Shown here in pieces: positions 1 through 8,337 of a stretch of 64,000 nucleotides of DNA. The translations under genes were made by a program, and so were the position numbers. The stretch comes from CAVWDU01 sp963840725. GTDB lineage: Bacteria > Pseudomonadota > Gammaproteobacteria > Pseudomonadales > Halieaceae. The DNA is taken from contig CAWIZY010000004.1 in the NCBI GenBank assembly GCA_963840725.1, positions 248,001 to 312,000 of the forward strand. Direction: 5' to 3'. Position 1 is the first letter of the stretch. Each line of letters begins with the position of its first letter. The notes beneath the pieces were generated by a model, which searched no databases, was not told the DNA's origin, and saw only the letters and a program-made list of their open reading frames with translations.

Positions 1-1977
1 GTGACTGGACTGGTGGTCGCCCTCGGGCTGCTGGTCGACGGTTCAATTGTCATGACCGATGAAATCCGCAAACAGATCCTCCGTGGTGCTGCCCCCTTGG
101 CCGCGATCGGAAACGCCGTTGGCCGCATGCGCATGCCGCTGTTCTCCTCCACGGCCACCACCGTTCTCACCTTCCTGCCCATGGTGATGCTGCCGGGACC
201 GGCGGGAGACTTCGTGGGTTCCATTGCCAAGGCCGTTGTGGTGATGCTGGCCTCGTCGCTGTTGCTCGCCCTGGTGGTCACCCCCGTTCTGGCAGCCTGG
301 CTGCTGCCCGCGGGCTTGCAGAAGGCGGATCGACACTGGTGGGACAATGGTATGGATTCAGGCTGGGCCGGGCGCTGGCTCGCCCGCGCCCTCGATCGGG
401 CACTTCGCCACCCCTGGGGATCCATCTCTCTGGCGCTGGTTCTGCCCCTGTGCGGCTTCCTGGCCTTCCCCACCCTGACCGCCCAATTCTTTCCAGGCAC
501 CGACCGTGATCAGCTCTATCTGCAGGTCAAACTGCCCGACGGCCGCTCCATTCAGGACACGCTGGCCACGGCGAAAAGGATGGACGTCCAGTTGCGTCGG
601 CACGACCTGATTCGTCGGGTCGACTGGGTTATCGGCGAGAGCGCCCCGGGCTTCTACTACAACATGATGAGCGGCAAAGAAGGCGTACCCAGCTACGCGG
701 AGGCGCTGGTGCTGACTCACGATGAAAACCTCACCGATGACCTGATCCGGCAACTCCAGCGCGAACTGGACCGCGATTTCCCCCAGGCGCGGACGGTGGT
801 GCGAGGCATCGACCAGGGACCACCGGTGGCGGCTCCGCTGGAGATTGAGCTGTTCGGGCCCAACCTCGACGAACTGCGGCGCCTCGGTGATGCATTTCGC
901 TTGCGCATGGAACAAGTCCCCACGGTCACTCACACGTCGACCAGCCTTGCCGCCGGCGCACCCAAACTGGTTTTCGACCTGGATGAGAACAAACTCAGGC
1001 TGGCCCGGTTGAACCTGGCAGACGTGTCCGGCGCCCTGGACAGCGCATTGCGGGGACGCACGGGCGGCGAGGTGCTGGAGGATACCGAGCGGTTGCCGGT
1101 GCGCGCCCGCCTCGCCGAGTCGGAGTGGGCCAGCGTAGACCAGATCGCCAGCATGCGCCTGCCGCTGCCTGGCAGTCAGAGTGACGGACGGCTGTCCGCA
1201 GTGGCGCTGAGTACACTCGGTGACTACGAACTGACTCCCGCGCGCAGCCCCATCAGCCGCAAAAACGGCGAGCGCATCAATACCGTACAGGCGTATGTAA
1301 CCCGGGGGGTCTTGCCACAGGAAGCACTTAAAGTGCTGCTTGCAGACCTGGAGGCCAATCCGGTAGCGCTGCCCCAGGGCTATCGCTACCAGATCGGTGG
1401 CGACGCCGACGAGCGCGCCAGCGTAGTGGAAAAATTGATGGCACCCTTTGGGCTGGTGCTGGCGCTGCTCATCGCCACCATCGTGGTCACCTTCAATTCA
1501 TGGCGACTCTCCGGCGTCGCCTTCCTGGTCTGCGTGTGCTCACTGGGCCTGAGCCTGCTGTCACTGGCGCTGTTCCGGTATCCCTTCGGCATTCAGGCAG
1601 TCATCGGCGTCATCGGCTCCGTCGGCGTTTCGATCAATGCCGCGATTATCATCATGACGGCGCTCCAGCTCGATGATAAAGCGATGCGCGGCAACCGCCG
1701 CGCGATGAGGGACGTGGTGATGGACTCCAGCCGACACATCGTCTCAACGACAATCACCACCTTCGGCGGGTTCCTGCCGCTGATCCTCGAGGGCAGCCAG
1801 TTCTGGCCTCCATTTGCCATGGCGATCGCCGGCGGCGTGCTGCTATCGACGATCGTTTCTTTCTTCCTGGTCCCCCCGATGTTCCTGCTGGCGACTCGTG
1901 ATAAGCTGGCGCCGGAGGACACTACGGTGCCGCTGCCGGCTCCGTCGGCCCAACCGCTGGAGCGGCTCGCGAGCTAG
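1..1977 (+). CDS. RND-family efflux transporter, C-terminal part (5' end outside window)
   Basis: This is the inner-membrane pump of a tripartite RND exporter, which uses the proton gradient to expel compounds through a periplasmic adaptor and a TolC-like channel. The 658 visible residues begin inside the first transmembrane block at the TM4 motif LGLLVDGSIVM, so roughly the first 380 residues of a typical AcrB-size protein lie left of the window. After it come the second porter region (about residues 140-460) and a second helix cluster (about 480-640) with FNSWRLSG and VSINAAIIIMTA. The usual TM4 Asp-Asp pair is Asp-Gly here, which is seen in some RND subfamilies. The first codon shown is only where the sequence starts. 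A TetR gene follows on the same strand and probably regulates the pump. Family assignment is secure; the substrate is unknown. Confidence 0.93.
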   Translation: MTGLVVALGLLVDGSIVMTDEIRKQILRGAAPLAAIGNAVGRMRMPLFSSTATTVLTFLPMVMLPGPAGDFVGSIAKAVVVMLASSLLLALVVTPVLAAWLLPAGLQKADRHWWDNGMDSGWAGRWLARALDRALRHPWGSISLALVLPLCGFLAFPTLTAQFFPGTDRDQLYLQVKLPDGRSIQDTLATAKRMDVQLRRHDLIRRVDWVIGESAPGFYYNMMSGKEGVPSYAEALVLTHDENLTDDLIRQLQRELDRDFPQARTVVRGIDQGPPVAAPLEIELFGPNLDELRRLGDAFRLRMEQVPTVTHTSTSLAAGAPKLVFDLDENKLRLARLNLADVSGALDSALRGRTGGEVLEDTERLPVRARLAESEWASVDQIASMRLPLPGSQSDGRLSAVALSTLGDYELTPARSPISRKNGERINTVQAYVTRGVLPQEALKVLLADLEANPVALPQGYRYQIGGDADERASVVEKLMAPFGLVLALLIATIVVTFNSWRLSGVAFLVCVCSLGLSLLSLALFRYPFGIQAVIGVIGSVGVSINAAIIIMTALQLDDKAMRGNRRAMRDVVMDSSRHIVSTTITTFGGFLPLILEGSQFWPPFAMAIAGGVLLSTIVSFFLVPPMFLLATRDKLAPEDTTVPLPAPSAQPLERLAS

Positions 1978-2077
1978 GGCACCTCTGAACAATGGCTATC
2001 GCGCGCGCAACAGCCCACACGGAACACCGGGCGAAGGCGGGCCAAGATCCGCGACTATAACGATAAGACATTACAGC

Positions 2078-2719
2078 ATGACAGAAAGTGCAGCCGTTCA
2101 CGACGGCAAGAGTTATCACCACGGTGACCTGCGCAATGCGCTGATCACCGCCGCAGCCGAACTCATCGATGAGCGCGGCAGCGTCGACTTTTCGATGGCC
2201 GAGGCGGCCCGCAAGGCCGGGGTCAGCAATGCGGCACCTTATCGACATTTCCGCGACAAGGACGACCTGCTGCTAGCGGTATCCCAGCTGTGCTTCATGG
2301 GCCTGACCGAAACCGCCAGGGAAGCAATGGTCGATCAGGAACGGGGCACGGTGGAGTCGGTGATCGCACTCGGGCGCAACTACATACGCTTCATGCTGAA
2401 CCACCGGCCTTTCGTCGACCTGATGTGGGGCGATCAAGGCGCGCGGGCGATGGAGTCAGACGCAGTCGACCTCCGCGGTTCCGGTTTCTACGTGCTGGTC
2501 GACGCCGTCACGTCGGTCTGCGAACGCCAGGCCATCACGCCCTTCGACCCGATTGAGATCGCCACCCAGCTCTGGTCAATGGTGCACGGTCTGAGCGGCC
2601 TGGCCATGAACGACCAGATTAGTCGCTTCCTCCCCGGCGCCGATGCCTACGAATTGCTGGACAAGAGCACGCGCACCTTCTTCGCGGGCCTGCGCGGCGA
2701 GCAGGAACGAACCGGATAG
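2078..2719 (+). CDS. TetR/AcrR-family transcriptional regulator
   Basis: A 213-residue one-component regulator. The N-terminal part (about residues 18-62) is a TetR helix-turn-helix domain: HHGDLRNALITAAAELIDE, then FSMAEAARKAGVSNAAPYRH and FRDKDDLL. The C-terminal half is the ligand-binding domain, resembling the TetR_C_33/WHG class. The frame is open further upstream, to 1814, but that part overlaps the RND gene. The ATG at 2078 starts directly before the conserved domain and gives normal TetR length, so I chose it. It lies 100 bp after the RND pump gene on the same strand, so local control of the pump is the likely job. That is inference from position. No clear operator palindrome was identified. 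Confidence 0.92.
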   Translation: MTESAAVHDGKSYHHGDLRNALITAAAELIDERGSVDFSMAEAARKAGVSNAAPYRHFRDKDDLLLAVSQLCFMGLTETAREAMVDQERGTVESVIALGRNYIRFMLNHRPFVDLMWGDQGARAMESDAVDLRGSGFYVLVDAVTSVCERQAITPFDPIEIATQLWSMVHGLSGLAMNDQISRFLPGADAYELLDKSTRTFFAGLRGEQERTG

Positions 2720-2803
2720 CTTCCGGTCGGTTCAGGCACCGGGCCATTCGGCAGGCGCTGTGAGCTGTCTTTCGTCCAGAGGGGCCGCGCTTGCCGCACC
2801 CCC

Positions 2804-3781
2804 TTACCAGCGCGCCGGGTAACCGCGCGTGTCCACGTGTATAAAACCACCATGACGGTGGGTCTGGCGATAACGGCCCACTCCCCCACTCGCTCCGGCC
2901 TGGGCATGATTTGCCATGTAGTCGGTAGCGATCTCATAGAGTACCGTGACGTCCTGCAGATCGAGGTCGCCGTCACGGTCCATGTCGTCGAGGCGTCCGT
3001 CGCCGTCGAGGTCCACGAACAGGTCCATGGCGTCACCGTAGACATGCCGGCTGTTGGCCACGTTGCCGATGCGCTTGTTGTACCAGGGGGTGCGGTAACC
3101 GCTGATCACGCCAAAGGTGGCCGCGGGATAGCCGCGCAGTCGCACCTGCTCCAGCAGGCCCTCCAGCACAACGAGCAATGATTCCTGCAGTGCAACATAC
3201 TTGGGGTATTGGCTCTCCTGCTTGCACAGGAACTGACCGAGCGTGAAATGCGGGCTCAGGGGTAGCGCCAGCATGTCCTCACTAACCTCGATAAAGCCCG
3301 TCGGCGGCTGGTACAGTTCGGGGCGCCTGGCATGCCCGGGCGGTGGAGAACCGATGCGATACCCGTTGAGAACCCCGTCGACAACCGCCGAGGCAGGTTC
3401 CATTACAAACACCTGCGCAACCCAGACTCGCCCGTCCGGAGAGCGGAATTCATGAGGACGATAGCCCGGCTTCTCCGGTGCCAGGATCAGCTCCCTACCA
3501 CCCTCAGGGAACCCGATCTCTACCCGCTCCCCGGCATGCGCTACCAATGGGAAGGGACTGAAGCTGATCTCCAAGCCGCGCAACAGCACACCGGCAGCGG
3601 CAGGCATGGCCAGACACCAGAGCGCGAGCGCGCCCGCGACGACCCTTGTGGTCTGTTGATACCTGTTCCGGCGAGCGCGAGAGCAGGCGCTGTCCGGTGA
3701 GCGAGGCGCGCTAGGGGCGGGCAATGCCAAGTACCTGTTGTTGCGTATCGAGGGCAGTGAGAGCAGCGGGGTCCTTGTCAT
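2804..3781 (-). CDS. Peptidase M15-type murein endopeptidase (YcbK/MepK-like) with Asp-rich insertion
   Basis: Probable zinc peptidase of the M15A/YcbK group, which cleaves peptide crosslinks in peptidoglycan. The catalytic region has VISGYRTPWYN, SRHVYGDAMDL (about residue 245) and the terminal FIHVDTRG (about 312); the His and Asp residues of these motifs are the expected zinc ligands. Between them sits an acidic stretch, DLDGDGRLDDMDRDGDLDL, like EF-hand or dockerin calcium loops. A signal-like segment (VVAGALALWCLAMPAAAG, about 47-64) follows an unusually long Arg-rich N-terminus. The ATG at 3781 overlaps the end of the upstream transpeptidase gene by about 70 bases; a TTG near 3730 would shorten the overlap and may be the real start. 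In E. coli ycbB and ycbK are also neighbours, which supports a joint role at 3-3 crosslinks. Confidence 0.85.
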   Translation of the reverse strand: MTRTPLLSLPSIRNNRYLALPAPSAPRSPDSACSRARRNRYQQTTRVVAGALALWCLAMPAAAGVLLRGLEISFSPFPLVAHAGERVEIGFPEGGRELILAPEKPGYRPHEFRSPDGRVWVAQVFVMEPASAVVDGVLNGYRIGSPPPGHARRPELYQPPTGFIEVSEDMLALPLSPHFTLGQFLCKQESQYPKYVALQESLLVVLEGLLEQVRLRGYPAATFGVISGYRTPWYNKRIGNVANSRHVYGDAMDLFVDLDGDGRLDDMDRDGDLDLQDVTVLYEIATDYMANHAQAGASGGVGRYRQTHRHGGFIHVDTRGYPARW

Positions 3782-5351
3782 AAATATCCGCGTGAAACTG
3801 CAACTTGCCGCCGCGCGCGGGGCTGGTAGTCCAGTACATCAGCATCACGTCGATATCGCGCTCGATGAACACGCGCTGCTGGGGCTTGCGACTGGCCACC
3901 AGCGCTTTTATATCCGCAAGTGACCAGCGGTTGGGGTCATCCAGCACCGCCTCGGCCAGCCGCAGCGGATCCTTCACCCGCACACAGCCTGAACTGAAGG
4001 CTCGCGCACTGCGAGAAAACAACGCCCGGGCGGGTGTATCGTGCAGGTATATTGCGTAGCTATTGGGAAACATGAACTTCACCTGCCCCAGGGCGTTATT
4101 GTCGCCGGGGCGCTGCACCACGCGGTAAGGGAAACGGGCAAGCGTTCTGCCCTCCCAGTCGAGACTGAATGGATCGACTTCATTGCCAGCAGCGTCGAAC
4201 AACTGGTAGCCGTTGGCAGCCACGTAACCGGGGTCGGCGCGAAACTTGGGCAGCAGGGAACGGCCGATAATACTACGAGGGACAGTCCAGGTCGGGTTGA
4301 ATTCCAGATAGCTCAGGCGCTTGGTGAACACCGGCGTCTGATGGGCCACCTTGCCGACCATGACAGGCGTCTCCCAAACAACGCGTCCGTCGACGGCGTA
4401 ATACAGTTCAAAGCCGGCGATATTGACCACGATGAAATCCCTGGACACGTCCTGCGCGATCCAGCGCAGACGATCCATATTGACCCGCAGCATATCGACC
4501 CGCTTTTGAGGTGGCAGGTTCAGCGCCATGTAGCTCGCCCGACCGACGACGCCGTCGACATCCAGCCCGTGATCCGCCTGGAACTGCTTCACAACGGCGG
4601 TAAGTGCCGGATCGTAAACCGTGGAGCCAGTCACCTCGCTGGGATAACCCATCTCGCCCAGACGCTTCCGCAGCAGTGGAATACTCGCGTGGGACTGGCC
4701 GGGTTTGAGTACAACCGTGTCGGGTAGCGGCTGATAAGTGCCACGCGCGGCGAGTGCCCGGTAATGCGCCAGGCCGGCCTTCATCTGCCGGTAGAATGGC
4801 AACTGGGGGCGCAGCTCGTCCAAAGCGGCCGCGACGCGGTTCTCTGCGATAGCCGCGCGCAGGCCGGTGGCGGCTCGCTCCGCCTCGAGACCGGGCCGGG
4901 CGTAGTTGAACGTACCGGACATTGCTGCGGGGTCGACCTTGCCCTCGATGAGATGGCGAGCGTATAGCAGCACGCCGTCGCTGAGCAGCACATCAAATCG
5001 CGCGCGCAGCCTGTCGTTGTGTCTGAGCAGGTCGGGGTTTCCCTGCCAGAGCCGCACCAGCTCGGCGTGGTGATAGTCCGCCGGGGTAAGACCGTCTAGG
5101 TAGCTGTCGGCCAATAGCTCGAGTACCTCTGCGACCTGAGTGGCATTGCGCCAGGCCGGCGCATACTGATCCGGGATATAAAACGCTTCGATGATCTGCG
5201 GCTGGAGAATCTGCCCGCCCTCGGGCAAGTTACCACTGCCATCGAGACGGGAGTGCTCGGTCAGGGAAAATATTTCCGCGGCAGTATCAGCGACGACTGG
5301 AGCGGACAATGACACCAAGGAAAATGCCAGCGACAGGACTAATTTTTTCAT
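3711..5351 (-). CDS. ldtD: L,D-transpeptidase of the YcbB/LdtD type
   Basis: A periplasmic enzyme that forms 3-3 (mDAP-mDAP) crosslinks in peptidoglycan. The 546 residues comprise a signal peptide (MKKLVLSLAFSLVSLSAPVVA), a long N-terminal region typical of YcbB, a peptidoglycan-binding domain (about residues 217-275, ending VDGVVGRASYMALN) and the YkuD catalytic domain with HDTPAR and the active-site motif SSGCVRV (Cys near 455). The frame stays open upstream to 5462, but that extension only translates tandem repeats into CGGCPEYS units. The ATG at 5351 directly precedes a good signal peptide, so I took it as the start. The M15 peptidase gene overlaps its 3' end. Family and role are secure. 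Confidence 0.93.
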   Translation of the reverse strand: MKKLVLSLAFSLVSLSAPVVADTAAEIFSLTEHSRLDGSGNLPEGGQILQPQIIEAFYIPDQYAPAWRNATQVAEVLELLADSYLDGLTPADYHHAELVRLWQGNPDLLRHNDRLRARFDVLLSDGVLLYARHLIEGKVDPAAMSGTFNYARPGLEAERAATGLRAAIAENRVAAALDELRPQLPFYRQMKAGLAHYRALAARGTYQPLPDTVVLKPGQSHASIPLLRKRLGEMGYPSEVTGSTVYDPALTAVVKQFQADHGLDVDGVVGRASYMALNLPPQKRVDMLRVNMDRLRWIAQDVSRDFIVVNIAGFELYYAVDGRVVWETPVMVGKVAHQTPVFTKRLSYLEFNPTWTVPRSIIGRSLLPKFRADPGYVAANGYQLFDAAGNEVDPFSLDWEGRTLARFPYRVVQRPGDNNALGQVKFMFPNSYAIYLHDTPARALFSRSARAFSSGCVRVKDPLRLAEAVLDDPNRWSLADIKALVASRKPQQRVFIERDIDVMLMYWTTSPARGGKLQFHADIYDKDPAALTALDTQQQVLGIARP

Positions 5352-5378
5352 GAACTGATTATAAGCTGTGAAAGAGTA

Positions 5379-5537
5379 TTCAGGACACCCACCGAAAGAG
5401 TATTCAGGACACCCACCGCAAGAGTATTCAGGACACCCACCGCAAGCGTTCAGGACACCCACCGCAAGTGTTCAGGACACCCACCGCAAGCGTACCCACC
5501 GCAAGCGTATTCCGAGGAATATTCAGGACACCCACCG
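5379..5537. repeat. Short tandem repeat array, core TTCAGGACACCCACCG
   Basis: Six complete copies of the 16-base core start at 5379, 5403, 5427, 5449, 5471 and 5522. The spacing is 24, 24, 22, 22 and then 51 bases, the last gap holding a partial copy (ACCCACCGCAAG). Linkers are short variants of CAAGAGTA or CAAGCG. On the minus strand the core reads CGGTGGGTGTCCTGAA. The array begins about 28 bp upstream of the L,D-transpeptidase start, so it lies in the promoter or 5' UTR. There are no unique spacers, so it is not a CRISPR array. Confidence 0.9.
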
Positions 5538-5612
5538 TAATTCAATCATCTGTGAACAACTCGCCGACAGTGACGATCTCAGGTTCTATTCTGATTCTGT
5601 ACGGAGAGTAAA

Positions 5613-5768
5613 ATGGATGTCTCGAACTACGTCTCGAACTACGCTGCGAACTGCGTTCCTTCGAAGACCTTGGGCGAGACCCGCCCGTCACTGTCGTGGG
5701 ACCTCAAGCGGTTGTACTACAGCGCAGATGCCGCGATCTGTGCAAGCGAGCGCTCGCGGGACGATTGA
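5613..5768 (+). CDS. Possible small protein (51 aa), unknown
   Basis: A short open frame encoding 51 residues, beginning MDVSNYVSNYAANCVPSKT and ending SERSRDD. A GGAGAG sequence lies about 6-8 bases before the ATG, a good ribosome-binding site. The segment LSWDLKRLYYSADAAICAS looks protein-like rather than random. I do not recognise a family. It sits between the repeat array and the amidohydrolase gene, so it could also be the leftover end of a mobile-element gene. Only the start signal and composition support it, hence low confidence. Confidence 0.35.
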   Translation: MDVSNYVSNYAANCVPSKTLGETRPSLSWDLKRLYYSADAAICASERSRDD

Positions 5769-5916
5769 ACGCTGGAAGCCTGCTCAGCCTGCTCCGTCCT
5801 CTAATCAGCGCGGAGCAGGCCAATAGCCTCTCTCAGTTGGCCGTGTGTATTTCCATTACAGTCTGCAGATTTTTGGGTTAATCTGGGCACGCAGTTTCAT
5901 TTCCCAAGGATTCCCT

Positions 5917-7206
5917 GTGCAGATCATTGTCCGGTTCTGGTTGGTCTTGTTGTTTGTCGGCCCAGCGCAGTCAGAGGAGACTGTGCGAGCCGACCCTGAG
6001 CGCATGCAGTCGCGTATCGAGGCTTTGGCCCAGTTTGGCCGAAATCCGGAAGGTGGCATTAGTCGCGTGGCATTCAGCGACGCCGATATCGCCGCGCGTC
6101 AATGGCTGGTGCAGGAGATGAAAGCTCTGGGGCTGGAGGTGAGAACCGATGTTGCCGGTAATCTGTTCGGTAGGCGCGCCGGGACAGATAATGCATTACC
6201 GGTGATCCTCTTCGGTTCTCATATTGATTCGGTACCCGGTGGCGGCAATTACGACGGCCAGGTCGGCGTTGTGGGGGCGCTGGAAGTGGTACAGCTGATG
6301 AACGAAAACGACATAAGCACCCGGCACCCGCTGGAAGTGGTGAGCTTTACCGACGAGGAAGGTGGCCTGACTGGCAGCCGCGCCATGATCGGCAAGCTCA
6401 CGGACCCGGCGATGGCATTAATATCCAACAGCGGACTGAGCATCCGCGATGGACTGCTTCGCGTGGGCGGAAATCCGGATCGTATAGCTGAGGCCAGACG
6501 CGACCCGCAGACACTGCATGCTTTCCTTGAACTGCATATTGAACAGGGCGCTTTCCTGCATGAAGACGGTGTCGACATTGGTGTGGTGGAGGGTATTGTC
6601 GGTATTCGCCAGTGGGATACTACGGTGGAAGGTGTTGCCAACCACGGCGGCACTACACCCATGAATCGGCGCCAGGATGCACTGGTAGCGGCCTCGCAAA
6701 TAGTGTTGGCCACGAATCGTATTGCCCTGGAACTGGAGGGCCGGCAGGTGGCCACGGTGGGTAAAATTCAGGCTTTCCCCGGTGCGCCCAATGTCATACC
6801 CGGCAAGGTTGTTATGAGCCTGGAAATCCGCGACCTGGACGCTGAAAAAATGCAGCAGGTTTTTGATCAGATCCAGACGAAGTCCCAGCGCATCGCCAAG
6901 GACAGCGGCGTGCGTGTGAGTTTTGCCGAAATCGATACCGCCTCACCGCCCGCACCGACCGCCGAGTCAGTGCGCGAGGTCGTGGCGAGGGCAGCAGACT
7001 CGCTGGGCTATAGCTACCGGCGTATGCCCTCCGGCGCAGGCCACGACGCCCAGGACCTGGCAACCATCACGCCCACCGGAATGATTTTCGTGCCCAGCGT
7101 TGACGGAGTAAGCCACTCGCCCTACGAAGCTACAAAGGCCGAGGATATGGCACGTGGCGCCAGTGTGCTGCTGCACAGTATTCTGGCGCTAGACTCCGCC
7201 CAGTAA
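5917..7206 (+). CDS. M20-family Zn amidohydrolase (N-carbamoyl-L-amino-acid hydrolase / allantoate amidohydrolase type), exported
   Basis: Predicted to hydrolyse an N-carbamoyl or ureido amide bond using two metal ions. Motifs: GSHIDSVPGGGNYDGQ (about residue 100, metal His and Asp), DEEGG (about 146, general base and metal Glu), ELHIEQG (about 206), NHGGTTPMNRRQDA (about 242, dimer-domain substrate contact) and GAGHDAQD with a final HSPYE. This is the hydantoinase/carbamoylase subgroup rather than a general M20 peptidase. The GTG at 5917 is preferred: AAGGA lies 6 bases upstream and the protein then opens with a signal peptide (VQIIVRFWLVLLFVGPAQS). An ATG at 5845 would add 24 residues. Export is unusual for this family, whose known members are mostly cytoplasmic. 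The precise substrate is unknown. Confidence 0.88.
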   Translation: MQIIVRFWLVLLFVGPAQSEETVRADPERMQSRIEALAQFGRNPEGGISRVAFSDADIAARQWLVQEMKALGLEVRTDVAGNLFGRRAGTDNALPVILFGSHIDSVPGGGNYDGQVGVVGALEVVQLMNENDISTRHPLEVVSFTDEEGGLTGSRAMIGKLTDPAMALISNSGLSIRDGLLRVGGNPDRIAEARRDPQTLHAFLELHIEQGAFLHEDGVDIGVVEGIVGIRQWDTTVEGVANHGGTTPMNRRQDALVAASQIVLATNRIALELEGRQVATVGKIQAFPGAPNVIPGKVVMSLEIRDLDAEKMQQVFDQIQTKSQRIAKDSGVRVSFAEIDTASPPAPTAESVREVVARAADSLGYSYRRMPSGAGHDAQDLATITPTGMIFVPSVDGVSHSPYEATKAEDMARGASVLLHSILALDSAQ

Positions 7207-7208
7207 GA

Positions 7209-7349
7209 CTACTTAAGACTACTGAGGGAAGCGAACTCCTCAGGACTGCATTTGAAATGGACCTGCTCACCGGTCGCCATATTCAGCGCAGCTCCGATGC
7301 GTATCGCATCATCGACATCCGGGCCGGCATAGACTATTTTCTTGTTCAC
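7209..7349 (-). CDS. Possible small protein (46 aa), unknown
   Basis: Opposite to and just after the amidohydrolase gene, a GTG-initiated frame encodes 46 residues: VNKKIVYAGPDVDDAIRIGA, then ALNMATGEQVHFKC and SPEEFASLSSLK. Codon third positions are GC-rich and the amino-acid composition is ordinary, which is why I list it although it is short. An AGG lies 5 bases before the GTG, a weak ribosome-binding site. An in-frame stop lies three codons upstream, so the N-terminus cannot be extended. It may instead be a fragment of a once-longer gene. I do not recognise a family. Confidence 0.4.
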   Translation of the reverse strand: MNKKIVYAGPDVDDAIRIGAALNMATGEQVHFKCSPEEFASLSSLK

Positions 7350-7512
7350 AGAGGCCTAAGTTTATCGCTGGATTACTTGGTATGGCCACCATGTCCTGGT
7401 AGGCATCCAAGAGGACATACCTAGATGCAGGCGAAGGTGGGGGCCTGTATATTTTCTATGTTTGCATAGCGCTTTGCTTGCAGTCTGCGAATACCATTTG
7501 ATGGAGGGATTC

Positions 7513-8073
7513 ATGTCTGACGAATGGAAAAACCTGGAAATGGATGCGCTTGTTCTATGTCCCGTAACAGGCGGGTCGCGGATAAGCGGCGCACGGGAGT
7601 GCGCCCGTATATTCCCTGAAAATGAGGCGATTATTCGGGCCCAATTACGATCTACTCTGGACGAGGAACTCGCCCGGGCCGCGGCAAAGAAACGGAGAAT
7701 CAACGTTGCTGACATGCTGAAGCCTGGTCAATGGGGCCCGATAGTGATGGATCTGCACCTGGCGGATTTGTCGCTGGGTATCCGGCTCTTCCTCGTCTTT
7801 TCCAGGTTTTCGGCCGATAACCTCGACCGAGGCATGTGGCTTGAATGCATAAACCCGGTCGATTACTCGATAAGGCCTGCTCCTCCGAATCTACTCGAGG
7901 GTGGCCTACCCATGACTCTCCACACGCGACACGAGAAGCTCGGCGATCATCTTCAAACTATTCCCGGACATGACGGCGAGCGATTTGAACCACCTCGCAC
8001 ATTCAGCCTCCTTAAGATCGGAAACAGCTATCTTATCGCTGAGTCATTCTACCTCGTGTCAGGTGGCGTCTAG
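7513..8073 (+). CDS. Hypothetical protein (186 aa)
   Basis: No family recognised. The ATG at 7513 has an ideal ribosome-binding site (GGAGG ending about 5 bases upstream), which decides the start over an earlier ATG at 7462. The protein begins MSDEWKNLEMDALVLCPVTG, contains a charged helix (DEELARAAAKKRRINVADML) and lacks a signal peptide or clear membrane helix. The segment LHLADLSLGIRLFLVFSRF is hydrophobic but more like a buried strand-helix than a membrane span. It stands alone between two same-strand hydrolase genes with roughly 260-300 bp on each side, so no operon is apparent. Confidence 0.6.
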   Translation: MSDEWKNLEMDALVLCPVTGGSRISGARECARIFPENEAIIRAQLRSTLDEELARAAAKKRRINVADMLKPGQWGPIVMDLHLADLSLGIRLFLVFSRFSADNLDRGMWLECINPVDYSIRPAPPNLLEGGLPMTLHTRHEKLGDHLQTIPGHDGERFEPPRTFSLLKIGNSYLIAESFYLVSGGV

Positions 8074-8337
8074 AAAAAATGTTCATTTTCACCGCAGCCC
8101 ACCACCAACGGTCGGCAGCGCCAGAATTCCAGGGCTTGATTGCAAGGCAGCGGCATTTATTCCTCCGAGGGAAGGCGCGCGTGGACGGGTATACGGCGAG
8201 GCTTGCCCACTTATATTTGCTTGCATCGTCAGCTTGCCTCGCCTAGTTTGTCTACTCATCGAAATACGCCGAGACATGAACGCGCAAATGGGTGCCCTCC
8301 CAACCCCCTCCCAATTCTCGCCAATTCCGCACCTCGG

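Noticed and set aside
5352..5462. Extension of the L,D-transpeptidase by 37 residues with CGGCPEYS repeats
   Set aside because: The extension is only a translation of the DNA repeat array; a proper signal peptide starts at 5351.
5379..5537. CRISPR array
   Set aside because: Repeats are only 16 bases, gaps of 6-8 bases are near-identical, and no cas genes are nearby.
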